DNA of 64,000 nucleotides from Actinomycetes bacterium (GTDB taxonomy: Bacteria; Actinomycetota; Actinomycetes; Actinomycetales; Dermatophilaceae). The stretch is taken from positions 21,986 through 85,985 of the forward strand of contig JAEZWF010000011.1 in the NCBI GenBank assembly GCA_023420415.1, read 5' to 3'. The notes beneath the pieces are model-generated. The model was not told where the DNA came from. It did not search any database and saw only the letters and a program-made list of their open reading frames with translations. Positions 1 through 7,899 of the stretch are shown piece after piece. The translations under genes and the position numbers were made by a program. Every line of letters starts with the position of its first letter. The stretch's first letter is position 1.

Positions 1-509
1 TCGCGCACAACCTCGAGACCGTGCCGCGCATCTTCAAGCAGATCCGGCCCGCGTTCACCTACGAGAAGTCGCTCAAGGTCCTGTCGATGGCCCGCGACGC
101 CGAGCTGGTCACCAAGTCCAACCTGATCCTCGGCATGGGCGAGGAGGACCACGAGGTCGAGCAGGCGATCCGCGACCTGCACGACGCGGGCTGCGACATC
201 CTCACCATCACCCAGTACCTGCGCCCCTCCAAGCTGCACCACCCGATCGACCGGTGGGTCAAGCCGGAGGAGTTCGTGCACTGGAGCGAGGTCGCCGAGG
301 AGATCGGTTTCAAGGGCGTCATGGCCGGGCCTCTGGTGCGCTCGTCCTACCGCGCCGGTCGGCTCTGGGCAACGGCGATGCGCAAGTGGGGCCGCGAGAT
401 CCCCGCGCACCTGCAGCACCTCGCCGACGCCGCGGGTGACCCGGCTCGTCAGGAGGCCGCCGCGCTGGTGGCCGCCCGCACGCCGGGCGCGCTGGGCACT
501 CCCGCCTGA
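1..509 (+). CDS. lipA: Lipoyl synthase, C-terminal part (truncated by window start)
   Basis: Radical-SAM enzyme that inserts two sulfurs into protein-bound octanoate to make the lipoyl cofactor of pyruvate and 2-oxoglutarate dehydrogenases and of glycine cleavage. About 168 codons are visible, in frame from base 3. The text NLETVPR, the LGMGEEDHEV block, the TITQYLRPS segment and the GPLVRSSYRAG end are hallmark C-terminal LipA sequence. The CxxxCxxC and N-terminal cysteine clusters lie upstream of the window and cannot be checked. The gene ends with TGA 17 bp before the DUF4191 gene. The order lipA-DUF4191-RDD-glnA is the same as in mycobacteria and many other actinobacteria, which supports the call. 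Confidence 0.96.
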   Translation, partial: AHNLETVPRIFKQIRPAFTYEKSLKVLSMARDAELVTKSNLILGMGEEDHEVEQAIRDLHDAGCDILTITQYLRPSKLHHPIDRWVKPEEFVHWSEVAEEIGFKGVMAGPLVRSSYRAGRLWATAMRKWGREIPAHLQHLADAAGDPARQEAAALVAARTPGALGTPA

Positions 510-526
510 CAGGTATCCTGACCGTC

Positions 527-1261
527 ATGCCCCGCAAGGAAAAAGAGCAGTCAGCCACGCCCAAGGAGCCGGGTCGGTTCAAGCAGGTCGGGCAGGTCTT
601 CAACGCCGCCCGCAAGGTCGACCCGACCATCCCGTGGTTCATGCTGCTCGCGTTCCTCGCCGTCGTGCTCGTCGGCGTCGGCATCGGCCTCTGGGTCGGC
701 CACTGGGGCTACGCCCTCATCCTGTCGATCCCCATCGGCCTACTGGCCGCGATGGTCGTGCTCTCGCGCAAGGCCGAGCGTGCCGCGTTCCGGTCGCTGG
801 AGGGCCAGCCCGGTGCTGCCGGAGCGGCTCTGTCCGGGCTGCGCCGTGGCTGGTACTACGACCAGCAGCCGGTCGCCCTCGACGGTGCGCGCGGCATGCG
901 CCCCGACGACATGACCGGTGCGGCGTTCGTCTTCCGCGCCGTCGGCCGTCCGGGCGTCGTGCTCATCGGTGAGGGACCGGATGCTCGCCGTTCCAAGCTG
1001 CTCGTGCAGGAGCGCAAGAAGGTCGAGCGGGTTGCCCCTGGCGTGCCCGTCACCCTGCTCGTCGTCGGCGACGGTGACGACCAGCTGCCGGCGCGCAAGC
1101 TCAGCTCGAAGATGACGCGGATGAAGCCGGTCCTCACCAAGGAGGAGGCCTCCGCCGTCAACAAGCGGCTCAAGGCACTGGGCGGCATGCGTCCCCCGAT
1201 CCCCGCGGGCATGGACCCGATGCGGGCCCGGGTCGACCGCAAGGCGATGCGCGGCCGCTGA
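527..1261 (+). CDS. DUF4191 integral membrane protein
   Basis: A 244-residue membrane protein of the actinobacterial DUF4191 family; its biochemical role is unknown. The N-terminal ~30 residues are charged (MPRKEKEQS). Two hydrophobic segments follow at about residues 36-56 and 62-80. A soluble basic C-terminal domain contains RRGWYYDQQPVALDGA and a KMTRMKPVLTKEEASAVNKR region. It sits directly after lipA and two genes before glnA, the position its homologues usually occupy. The ATG at 527 was chosen because it follows the lipA stop by 17 bp; no strong ribosome-binding site is visible, so it may be coupled to lipA translation. Confidence 0.9.
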   Translation: MPRKEKEQSATPKEPGRFKQVGQVFNAARKVDPTIPWFMLLAFLAVVLVGVGIGLWVGHWGYALILSIPIGLLAAMVVLSRKAERAAFRSLEGQPGAAGAALSGLRRGWYYDQQPVALDGARGMRPDDMTGAAFVFRAVGRPGVVLIGEGPDARRSKLLVQERKKVERVAPGVPVTLLVVGDGDDQLPARKLSSKMTRMKPVLTKEEASAVNKRLKALGGMRPPIPAGMDPMRARVDRKAMRGR

Positions 1262-1264
1262 CGG

Positions 1265-2119
1265 TCACCGCAGCGCGGACTCCACGGCATCGACGTAGCG
1301 TCCGAGCGCACCCTCGTCCATGCGCAGGAACAGGTCGGGCTCGATCAGCTCGAGCTCCATCAGGGTCGGCTGCCCCTCGACGTCGATGAAGTCGGCGCGC
1401 GCGTAGACGAGCTCGTCCGGCGCCAGCGCCATCGCCGCTCGGGCCACCTCGACCTCGCCGGTCGTCGGCAGGTGCGCCAGCTCCGCCCCGCCGTGCAGCG
1501 CCTGCACCCGGTAGTCCCCCGGCTTGGGCACCTTGCGCACCGCGTGTGACAGCTCGCCGCCGAAGAAGAACAGCGACGTCTCGCCGAGCTCGACGCTCGC
1601 GGCATACGGCTGGACGATCGTGTCGCCTCGGCCGACGAGGTCCGTGACGTGCGCGGCGATCTCGTGGCTCGCGGCGAGGCCGCGCCTCGCCTTGAAGGCG
1701 CCGCCGTCGACGGCCGGCTTGACGACGACCTCGTCCCAGCCCGCGCCGCGCAGCCGGCCGACGGGGTCAGGCTCGCCCTGCGCGAGGGTGAGCGCGGGGA
1801 GCACGGGTATGCCGCGTGTCGCCAGCTCGGCGAGGTAGCGCTTGTGGGAGTTCCAGCGAATCACTGTGGGGCTGTTGACGATTCGCGTGACCGAGTCGAC
1901 GTGGTCGACCCACCCGAGGAACTCCTCGAGCCGGTCGAAGTAGTCCCACGTGGAGCGGACGACGACGAGGTCGTATGCCGCCCAGTCGGTGTCGTCGTCC
2001 CAGGGCACCACCTGGGCGGCATGGCCCCGGCGCGTGAGCTCTGCGGCCACCTCACCCGCTTCGCTGTCGACGTGGTCGGGGTTGCTCCAGGTGCAGATGG
2101 CGATGCGGCGGGCGGTCAC
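1265..2119 (-). CDS. ATP-grasp domain protein (carboxylate-amine ligase-like)
   Basis: A 284-residue cytosolic protein with an ATP-grasp layout. There is an N-terminal Rossmann-like part (ICTWSNPDHVDSE; DLVVVRSTWDY at about residues 50-60). A central ATP-binding region carries VVKPAVDGGAF. The C-terminal metal-binding part has YARADFIDVEGQPTLMELELIEPDLFL, where the Asp/Glu residues are the expected Mg ligands. It resembles RimK/glutathione-synthetase-type ATP-grasp enzymes annotated only as hypothetical ligases; the substrate cannot be inferred. The GTG start at 2119 is divergent from the DUF4097 gene across an 89-bp region. It converges tail-to-tail with the DUF4191 gene with only 3 bp between the stops. 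Confidence 0.85.
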   Translation of the reverse strand: MTARRIAICTWSNPDHVDSEAGEVAAELTRRGHAAQVVPWDDDTDWAAYDLVVVRSTWDYFDRLEEFLGWVDHVDSVTRIVNSPTVIRWNSHKRYLAELATRGIPVLPALTLAQGEPDPVGRLRGAGWDEVVVKPAVDGGAFKARRGLAASHEIAAHVTDLVGRGDTIVQPYAASVELGETSLFFFGGELSHAVRKVPKPGDYRVQALHGGAELAHLPTTGEVEVARAAMALAPDELVYARADFIDVEGQPTLMELELIEPDLFLRMDEGALGRYVDAVESALR

Positions 2120-2142
2120 GGCGCCATTGTGTCGTGCTTGCC

Positions 2143-2192
2143 ATCGCGACGCTCGCGATATAACGTGTTTCTCAACAACGCGATATAACGCG
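2143..2192 (+). promoter_or_regulatory. Candidate operator of the DUF4097-padR operon
   Basis: Between the divergent ATP-grasp and DUF4097 genes lie two copies of the 12-mer CGCGATATAACG (2154-2165 and 2179-2190), 25 bp apart. An inverted repeat ATCGCGA-N3-TCGCGAT spans 2143-2159. A/T-rich words of this kind stand out in a 70% G+C background, and PadR-type repressors commonly bind such dyads upstream of their own operon. The assignment to the downstream PadR protein is inference. Confidence 0.5.
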
Positions 2193-2208
2193 AATGAGAG
2201 GACTCATC

Positions 2209-3036
2209 ATGGCAGAGCAGTGGCAGGTCGAGAGCCCACGGGTGATCGACATCGGGGGCGACGACGAGCTGGTGCGCGAGCTCCAGGTGGGCGTCGTCGG
2301 CGGGCACGTCGACGTCGTCACCCACGACGACTCGCCCACGGCCCGCGTCGAGATCTCCCAGATCCAGGGCACCCCACTCACCGTCGAGTGGGACGGCTCC
2401 CAGATCAAGATCATCCACGGCACCTGGGGGCAGAACCTCCTCACCAAGCTCAAGAAGCTGGTGGACGTGCCCGAGCGCAACCGGGTCACGCTCAGCATCT
2501 CGGTGCCGGAGTCGACCCGCACCAAGGTCAGCACGGTCAGCGCGAGCGGGCTGCTCGCCGGGCTGCGCGCCGAGGCGAAGGCGACCACCGTCTCGGGCGC
2601 CTTCACCCTTGACGACATCATCGGCGACGTCGATGTCGACACCGTGTCCGGTGACGTCGAGTGCGTCGAGCTCACCGGCCCGCTCACCGTCAACACGGTG
2701 TCCGGGGCGGTCACGGCCCAGCACAGCGATCTTCCCGCGGTGCAGATCAACACCGTCAGCGGTGACGTCACCCTCGACCTGGTCAACGCGGCCAGCACGA
2801 TCTCCTCGAACTCGGTCTCCGGCGACGTCACCGTCCGCACCGTCCACGACGGCTACGACGTCAAGGGCGCCACCGGCACCGGCCAGGTCGTCGTGGACGG
2901 CAACTCGGTCAGCCGCCAGGCCCAGAAGAAGGGCGAGCGCGTCCGTGGCGGCGACGGTGGCATCAGGCTCGACGCCAGCGCAGCCACCGGGAGCATCGTG
3001 CTCCTGCGCGCCGTGACCGGGGCGCAGGCGTCATGA
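2209..3036 (+). CDS. DUF4097 beta-strand repeat protein
   Basis: A 275-residue protein built of repeated short beta-strand units. The recurring motif TVSG(D/A)V appears at least five times in the second half (DVDTVSGDV, TVNTVSGAV, QINTVSGDV, SNSVSGDV), as expected for the putative-adhesin/DUF4097 right-handed beta-helix family. There is no signal peptide or membrane segment, so it is probably cytosolic or membrane-associated in an unknown way. The ATG at 2209 was preferred over 2194 because AGAGGA lies about 7 bp upstream. Its stop overlaps the start of the PadR gene (ATGA). DUF4097-PadR pairs are common in actinobacteria, often in envelope-stress settings; the target here is unknown. Confidence 0.85.
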   Translation: MAEQWQVESPRVIDIGGDDELVRELQVGVVGGHVDVVTHDDSPTARVEISQIQGTPLTVEWDGSQIKIIHGTWGQNLLTKLKKLVDVPERNRVTLSISVPESTRTKVSTVSASGLLAGLRAEAKATTVSGAFTLDDIIGDVDVDTVSGDVECVELTGPLTVNTVSGAVTAQHSDLPAVQINTVSGDVTLDLVNAASTISSNSVSGDVTVRTVHDGYDVKGATGTGQVVVDGNSVSRQAQKKGERVRGGDGGIRLDASAATGSIVLLRAVTGAQAS

Positions 3037-3635
3037 GCCCGGTCTTCGCGCACGGCCAGCTGAGGCTCTACCTGCTGGCGCTGCTCGCCGACGGGCCGCG
3101 GCACGGCTACGAGGTGATCCAGGACCTCGAGCAGCGGTTCAACGGGCTCTACTCCCCCAGCGCCGGGACGGTCTACCCCCGCCTCGCCAAGCTCGAGGAG
3201 GAGGGCCTCGTCGAGCGGTCCGACGAGGGGCGCAAGGCGGTCTACTCGATCACCGACGCCGGCCGCGAGGAGGTGCGTGAACGCCGGGACGACCTGGCCA
3301 ACCTGCAGGCCGACCTCGACCTGTCGGTGCGCGACCTCGCCGAGCAGGTCCGCTCGCGAGTGCGCGGTCAGGCAAGTGACCTGCGGGCCGAGCTCAAGGC
3401 TGCGGCGCGCGAGGCGCGCCGTGGGGCCACACCCGCTGGGGGCGAATCGTGGAAGGGCTGGAAATCCTCTGACCCCAAGGCTTTTCGCGACCTCGAGCAT
3501 GCCGTCAACGAGCTGCGCACCGAGGCCCGCACCGCGTGGCGCAAGCACGGGCTCACCGCCGACCAGACGCGTGAGATCGCGGCGATCGTCACCGAGGCGA
3601 CCGACCGCATCCGTGAGGTGCTGAACCGGCGATGA
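3033..3635 (+). CDS. PadR-family transcriptional regulator
   Basis: A 200-residue DNA-binding repressor-type protein. Residues 8-80 form the PadR winged helix: LRLYLLALLADGPRHGYEVI is followed by the conserved TVYPRLAKLEEEGLVE, then the wing KAVYSITDAGREEV. The remaining ~110 residues are charged and helical (DLANLQADLDLSVRDLAEQV and a second helix near the C-terminus), a likely dimerisation region of the larger PadR subclass. It overlaps the DUF4097 gene by 4 bp, so the two are translationally coupled. It most likely controls its own operon through the dyads upstream of 2209; that link is inferred from position only. Confidence 0.9.
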   Translation: MSPVFAHGQLRLYLLALLADGPRHGYEVIQDLEQRFNGLYSPSAGTVYPRLAKLEEEGLVERSDEGRKAVYSITDAGREEVRERRDDLANLQADLDLSVRDLAEQVRSRVRGQASDLRAELKAAAREARRGATPAGGESWKGWKSSDPKAFRDLEHAVNELRTEARTAWRKHGLTADQTREIAAIVTEATDRIREVLNRR

Positions 3636-3637
3636 CC

Positions 3638-3673
3638 GTCCGCCCCGTCCGCCCCGTCCGCCCCGTCCGCTTC
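3638..3673. repeat. 9-bp tandem repeat GTCCGCCCC, three full copies plus a partial
   Basis: Immediately after the padR stop codon the unit GTCCGCCCC occurs at 3638, 3647 and 3656, and a fourth truncated unit (GTCCGC) starts at 3665. It fills part of the 92-bp gap between the convergent padR and RDD genes. No coding role is apparent. Confidence 0.9.
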
Positions 3674-3727
3674 CGGCCCTGCTCCCCCGCGACGGCCCTC
3701 AGCCTCGCAGCTGCGGCCGCGCAGTGG

Positions 3728-4204
3728 TCAGGTGCGGACGATGAGCGTGCCCGCCGCCTTGTCGTGCAGGCCACGACCGTCCTTGTCCCAGAACATCGCA
3801 GGCAGGAACAGGATGAGCAGGGCGGTGCGCACCAGCACCTGGAAGGGCCGGGCGGCCGCGCCATCGGTTGACAGGACCCGCAGGCCGACGACGCGGTGAC
3901 CGAGAGTGGACCCGAGCGTGCCCACGAGCAGCAGGTTCTCGACGGCGAAGATGGCCAGCACGATGAGCGACTGCGTCCCCGTCGCCACTGCCGTGAACGG
4001 CAGGGGCACTCCGAACAGCGCGGTCGCGATGAGGCTGCACAGGACCCAGTCGATCACGACGCCGACGAGGCGTCGCCCGAAGCGACCCATCGAGCCGGCG
4101 CCGGCACGCGGCATACCAAGACGCTCTCCGGGGTATGCCGACGAGCTGCCCGTGCGCGCCCCGGGGCCTTCCAGCCAGGAGCCGATGTCCTTGCGGTCGA
4201 CCAC
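3728..4204 (-). CDS. RDD-family membrane protein
   Basis: A 158-residue membrane protein. The RDD domain begins near residue 40 (GRFGRRLVGVVIDWVL, with the Arg and Asp characteristic of the family). Hydrophobic segments follow at about residues 45-62, 78-96 and 120-135. The typical TLGHRVVGLRV loop comes before the last segment, and the end is DKDGRGLHDKAAGT, a conserved RDD C-terminus. Function is unknown; some RDD proteins have been linked to ion transport. In actinobacteria this gene sits between the DUF4191 gene and glnA, as here, and it is divergent from glnA, sharing the regulatory interval 4205-4356. Confidence 0.92.
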   Translation of the reverse strand: MVDRKDIGSWLEGPGARTGSSSAYPGERLGMPRAGAGSMGRFGRRLVGVVIDWVLCSLIATALFGVPLPFTAVATGTQSLIVLAIFAVENLLLVGTLGSTLGHRVVGLRVLSTDGAAARPFQVLVRTALLILFLPAMFWDKDGRGLHDKAAGTLIVRT

Positions 4205-4223
4205 GCGTCCAGCCTCTCACGGC

Positions 4224-4261
4224 GTAACACCGGCGAAACATACGGGTCATGGCCGGGAAAT
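4224..4261 (+). promoter_or_regulatory. GlnR box upstream of glnA
   Basis: The sequence follows the actinobacterial GlnR consensus gTnAc-n6-GaAAc-n6-gTnAc-n6-GaAAc with correct spacing throughout. It reads GTAAC (4224-4228), six bases, GAAAC (4235-4239), six bases, GTCAT (4246-4250), six bases, GAAAT (4257-4261). This is strong evidence for nitrogen control of glnA by GlnR. The consensus is established from Streptomyces; occupancy here is inferred. Confidence 0.82.
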
Positions 4262-4271
4262 CCCGGCGCAC

Positions 4272-4277
4272 TAGGGT
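4272..4277 (+). promoter_or_regulatory. Possible -10 element of glnA
   Basis: TAGGGT fits the actinobacterial TANNNT -10 pattern and lies 11 bp after the GlnR box and about 80 bp before the glnA start. No good -35 is visible at 17 bp, as is usual for an activator-dependent promoter. Confidence 0.4.
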
Positions 4278-4356
4278 CGACACCGACCCCGAGCGGACCG
4301 TCCGCGCACCTGGTGCGCGCCGACGCCCGCCGCCCCACCACCAGGAGGCACTCACT

Positions 4357-5781
4357 TTGTTCAGCAACGCTGACGAGGTCCTGAAGTTCATCAAGGACGA
4401 GGACGTCAAGTTCGTCGACGTGCGGTTCTGCGACCTGCCCGGCGTGATGCAGCACTTCAACGTGCCCGCCGAGACCGTCGACGCGGACTTCATGAAGAAC
4501 GGCCAGATGTTCGACGGGTCCTCGATCCGCGGCTTCCAGGCGATCCACGAGTCCGACATGAAGCTCGTCCCGGACCCCACGAGCGCCTACCTCGACCCGT
4601 TCCGCAAGGAGAAGACGCTCATCCTCAACTTCTCCATCGTGGACCCGTTCACGGGTGAGGAGTACTCGCGCGACCCGCGCAACATCGCCGCCAAGGCCGA
4701 GGCCTACCTCAAGTCGACCGGCATCGCCGATACCGCCTACTTCGGCGCCGAGGCCGAGTTCTACGTCTTCGACGACGTGCGGTTCGAGACCAAGGCCAAC
4801 GCCGGCTACTACTTCATCGAGTCGATCGAGGCGGCCTGGAACACCGGTCGCGAGGAGGAGGGCGGCAACAAGGGGTACAAGACCCGGTACAAGGGTGGGT
4901 ACTTCCCCGTGCCGCCGGTCGACCACTTCGCCGACATCCGCGACGAGATGACCCTGACCCTGAACGACGCCGGCCTGTCCGTCGAGCGCGCCCACCACGA
5001 GGTCGGCACCGCCGGTCAGCAGGAGATCAACTACCGCTTCAACACCCTGAAGCAGGCCGCCGACGACGTGCTGAAGTTCAAGTACATCATCAAGAACGTC
5101 GCGTGGAACAACGACAAGACGGTCACCTTCATGCCCAAGCCGCTGTTCGGTGACAACGGCTCGGGCATGCACTCCCACCAGTCGCTGTGGAAGGACGGCG
5201 AGCCGCTGTTCTACGACGAGCGCGGCTACGGCGGCCTGTCCGACATCGCGCGCTGGTACATCGGTGGGCTCTTGAAGCACGCCCCGGCGGTGCTGGCGTT
5301 CACCAACCCGACCGTGAACAGCTACCACCGGCTGGTGCCGGGCTACGAGGCGCCGGTCAACCTGGTCTACTCGGCCCGCAACCGCTCGGCCTGCGTGCGC
5401 ATCCCGATCACCGGTGACTCGCCCAAGGCCAAGCGCATCGAGTTCCGCGTGCCCGACCCGTCGGCCAACCCCTACCTCGCCTTCTCGGCGATGCTGATGG
5501 CGGGTCTGGACGGCATCAAGAACCGCATCGAGCCGCCGGAGCCGGTGGACAAGGACCTCTACGAGCTGCCGCCGGAGGAGCACGACGCCATCGCGCAGGT
5601 GCCCGGCTCGCTGCCCGAGGTGCTCGACGCGCTCGAGGCCGACCACGAGTTCCTGCTCGAGGGTGACGTCTTCACCAAGGACCTCATCGAGACCTGGATC
5701 GACTGGAAGCGCAAGAACGAGGTCGACCCGATCCGCTTCCGCCCGCACCCGCACGAGTTCGAGATGTACTACGACATCTGA
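4357..5781 (+). CDS. glnA: Type I glutamine synthetase
   Basis: ATP-dependent condensation of glutamate and ammonium to glutamine, the main ammonium-assimilation step; a cytosolic dodecamer. The 474-residue length matches actinobacterial GlnA1. Diagnostic blocks include FCDLPGVMQHF, MFDGSSIRGF, FGAEAEFYVFD, the HHEVGTAGQQEINYRF ammonium/glutamate region, GDNGSGMHSHQS, NRSACVRIP, and KDLYELPPEE, whose Tyr is the expected adenylylation site. The start is TTG at 4357, not the in-frame ATG at 4249: an AGGAGG ribosome-binding site at 4343-4348 is perfectly spaced, and family alignment begins here. A GlnR box lies upstream and a strong terminator downstream, so it is probably monocistronic. Confidence 0.98.
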   Translation: MFSNADEVLKFIKDEDVKFVDVRFCDLPGVMQHFNVPAETVDADFMKNGQMFDGSSIRGFQAIHESDMKLVPDPTSAYLDPFRKEKTLILNFSIVDPFTGEEYSRDPRNIAAKAEAYLKSTGIADTAYFGAEAEFYVFDDVRFETKANAGYYFIESIEAAWNTGREEEGGNKGYKTRYKGGYFPVPPVDHFADIRDEMTLTLNDAGLSVERAHHEVGTAGQQEINYRFNTLKQAADDVLKFKYIIKNVAWNNDKTVTFMPKPLFGDNGSGMHSHQSLWKDGEPLFYDERGYGGLSDIARWYIGGLLKHAPAVLAFTNPTVNSYHRLVPGYEAPVNLVYSARNRSACVRIPITGDSPKAKRIEFRVPDPSANPYLAFSAMLMAGLDGIKNRIEPPEPVDKDLYELPPEEHDAIAQVPGSLPEVLDALEADHEFLLEGDVFTKDLIETWIDWKRKNEVDPIRFRPHPHEFEMYYDI

Positions 5782-5798
5782 CCCGCACCCAGCATGGC

Positions 5799-5837
5799 CT
5801 CGGCCCGCCGATCCGATGTGCCGGACGGCGGGCCGAG
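5799..5837 (+). terminator. glnA terminator hairpin
   Basis: A 12-bp perfect stem (5799-5810 with 5826-5837), continued by a 4-bp inner stem (5812-5815 with 5822-5825), begins 17 bp after the glnA stop. No U-tract follows, as is common in high-G+C actinobacteria. Confidence 0.75.
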
Positions 5838-5923
5838 CGCGTTGCCCAGGCTGTCGTGGCGCGGGGTCGGCGGCACCAGTGGCCCTGGGTGGCGACGTGC
5901 AGGGCCTGCTCGACAATGGGGTC

Positions 5924-6394
5924 ATGACGACCTTCACGGCCTCCAAACGTTCCACGGGCACCGTCAGCCGACCGCGCGAAGAGGTGTGGTCACTGCTGCG
6001 CGACGCGTCCACAGTGGCCGCGCTGACGCCGGGGGTGCGTTCCATCGTCGACCAGGGCGACACGTGGCTGTGGACGTTGGCTCCGGTCGAGGTCGTGGGC
6101 CGGACGGTGGGCCTGTCCTTCACCGAGCAGATGACGTTCTCACCGCCGGCCAAGATCACCTTTGCCCGCGCCGACAAGCCCGACGAGCGGGCCGGCGCCG
6201 AGGGCACCTACCTCCTGCAGGAGTCCGGCTCGCAGACTGTCGTGTCGATCGACCTGACCGTGACCGTGGACCTGCCCTTCCCGCGACTCGCCCGACCCGC
6301 GGTGCAGGCCGCGATGCAGGCCGTCATCAGCACCATGGGTGCCGGTTTTGCGCACAACCTCGAGCGGCGCGTCTCACAGCACCACGGCCGCTGA
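5924..6394 (+). CDS. SRPBCC / CoxG-like lipid-binding-fold protein
   Basis: A 156-residue protein of the START/SRPBCC fold. The N-terminal FTASKRSTGTVSRPREEVWSLL and the DASTVAALTPGVRSI helix are typical of the polyketide-cyclase/CoxG group. Beta-strand-rich middle sequence is followed by a long C-terminal helix (LARPAVQAAMQAVISTMGAGF). These proteins bind hydrophobic ligands, but the ligand here cannot be predicted. ATG 5924 was selected because coding-quality sequence begins here; the longer in-frame extension to 5663 overlaps glnA and is low-complexity shadow sequence. The gene converges with the SDR gene, 19 bp apart. Confidence 0.82.
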   Translation: MTTFTASKRSTGTVSRPREEVWSLLRDASTVAALTPGVRSIVDQGDTWLWTLAPVEVVGRTVGLSFTEQMTFSPPAKITFARADKPDERAGAEGTYLLQESGSQTVVSIDLTVTVDLPFPRLARPAVQAAMQAVISTMGAGFAHNLERRVSQHHGR

Positions 6395-6413
6395 CGTCCT
6401 CCCGCGGCATCGC

Positions 6414-7391
6414 TCAGTCGCGGGCCCAGATCGGGTCGGTCGGCCACTCCCGCAACGCATCCCGTTCCGGGTCGCCGGCGCCCTGCCCACCCGGGGCGAG
6501 GGAGCGCTCGATGGCAGTGTCGAGGTCGAGCGGCATATGGCCGGCAGGGAGCAGGTCCCGGACGAAGTCCCGCTCACGGCTGACCATGTCGTGCCGCAAG
6601 CTCTCGACCAGCGCCCGCATCGTGGGCCCGGGAACGCTGGTCAGGGCCGGGGCGATGAGCGCGACCAGCCCGGTTGGTACGCCGGGCACCGGCACCTGCG
6701 GCCGGGACAGCCCGGCGATGCGCGCATAGCGGCGCAGCAACGCGGCATACTGCAGCTCTTCTCCCCCTCCCACGTCGTAGGAGCGGCTTCGCGCCGGCGC
6801 GTCCAGGGCTCCGAGCAGCGCCGCCACCACGTCGGTCACGGCCACGGGCTCGACCCTGCTGCGCATCCAGGTGGGCAGGACCTGCATCGGCAGCCGGGCG
6901 CTCACCTGCCGCAGGATCTCGAACGACGTCGATCCGCGGCCGACCACCATCGCCGCCCGCAGCGCCAAGGTGGGCACGCCGGAGTCGGTGAGCACCTGCT
7001 CCACCTCCAGCCGTGACCGCAGGTGCGCCGACAGGTCCTCCTCGGGCACGTCCGGCACCAGTCCGCCCAGGTAGACGAGGCGACCCGCGCGAGCCCGCAC
7101 TGCCGCGTGGGCGGTGTTGTACGCGCCCTCCCGGTCGCGCGTCGTGAAGTCATCGCCGGCAAGACCGTGGACCAGGTAGTACACGGCATCGGTGCCGGCT
7201 GGGCAGGCACGGCGCACTGTGGTGCGGTCAGCCACGTCGACGCCGACGACCCGCACCCGGTCGCTCCACCAGAACGCCTCGGCGCGAGACGGGTCGGTGA
7301 ACGTTGCAGTGACGCCATGACCGGCCTCGAGCAGGGCGGGTACCAACCGACTGCCGATGTAGCCACCAGCCCCGATCACGGTCACGCGCAC
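6414..7391 (-). CDS. NAD(P)-binding SDR/NmrA-like epimerase-type protein
   Basis: About 325 residues, extended/atypical short-chain dehydrogenase fold. The N-terminal Rossmann motif VTVIGAGGYIGSRLVPALLEAGH carries the GxxGxxG nucleotide-binding glycines. DAVYYLVHGLAGDDF and RLVYLGGLVPD match the family that includes DUF2867-linked and YwnB/NmrA proteins. The active-site Tyr-x3-Lys of classical SDRs is not evident. I prefer GTG 7391, with GAGGA 8 bp upstream and the Rossmann strand starting at once. GTG 7430 would add 13 residues and also has a weak GAGG. Substrate unknown. Confidence 0.8.
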   Translation of the reverse strand: MRVTVIGAGGYIGSRLVPALLEAGHGVTATFTDPSRAEAFWWSDRVRVVGVDVADRTTVRRACPAGTDAVYYLVHGLAGDDFTTRDREGAYNTAHAAVRARAGRLVYLGGLVPDVPEEDLSAHLRSRLEVEQVLTDSGVPTLALRAAMVVGRGSTSFEILRQVSARLPMQVLPTWMRSRVEPVAVTDVVAALLGALDAPARSRSYDVGGGEELQYAALLRRYARIAGLSRPQVPVPGVPTGLVALIAPALTSVPGPTMRALVESLRHDMVSRERDFVRDLLPAGHMPLDLDTAIERSLAPGGQGAGDPERDALREWPTDPIWARD

Positions 7392-7480
7392 GATCGCTGT
7401 CCTCGGGTGGCGGGGGGCGGGTCGGGACACACGCTACCTCGTGCCCGTGCCGCCGACCGGGCACCGGTCATGATGGGACG

Positions 7481-7891
7481 GTGCAAGCTCACTGGTGGAC
7501 CATCGCGCTCGGTGTCGCAGGTGGGCTAGCGCTGCTGTGGGGGGCGCTCATCGCGGCCCTGTGGCTGAACCGACCCGACGAGCTCACCGCCAAGGACGCG
7601 CTGCGGCTGCTGCCCGACCTGGTGCGCCTGCTCAAGCGGCTGGCCGCCGACAAGACGCTCCCCCGCGGCATACGGGTGCGCCTGTGGCTGTTGCTCGCCT
7701 ATCTGGCGATCCCCATCGACCTCGTCCCGGACTTCATCCCGGTGATCGGGTATGCCGACGACGCGGTGGTCGTGGCGCTCGCGCTGCGGTCGGTGACCAA
7801 GGCGGCCGGCCCAGAGGCGCTCGACCGGCACTGGCCGGGAACGCCGGAGGGGTTGCGGGCGGTCCGGCGACTGGCCGGCCTACCCGTGTGA
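7481..7891 (+). CDS. YkvA/DUF1232-family membrane protein
   Basis: A 136-residue protein with one N-terminal transmembrane helix (about residues 5-27). The DUF1232 signature at about 70-95 is a membrane-dipping Pro/Asp-rich segment, AYLAIPIDLVPDFIPVIGYADD. The function of the family is unknown. GTG 7481 is used because it immediately precedes the hydrophobic helix. A second DUF1232 protein is encoded at 51375-51800, so this chromosome region carries two paralogues of different architecture. The codon GGC-ATA at 7667 is an example of the CGGCATAC word forcing a rare Ile codon. Confidence 0.88.
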   Translation: MQAHWWTIALGVAGGLALLWGALIAALWLNRPDELTAKDALRLLPDLVRLLKRLAADKTLPRGIRVRLWLLLAYLAIPIDLVPDFIPVIGYADDAVVVALALRSVTKAAGPEALDRHWPGTPEGLRAVRRLAGLPV

Positions 7892-7899
7892 GACGCGGC

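Noticed and set aside
4054..6207. 717-codon open frame antisense to glnA and neighbours
   Set aside because: Shadow of glnA and RDD; no recognisable domain and it crosses several real genes.
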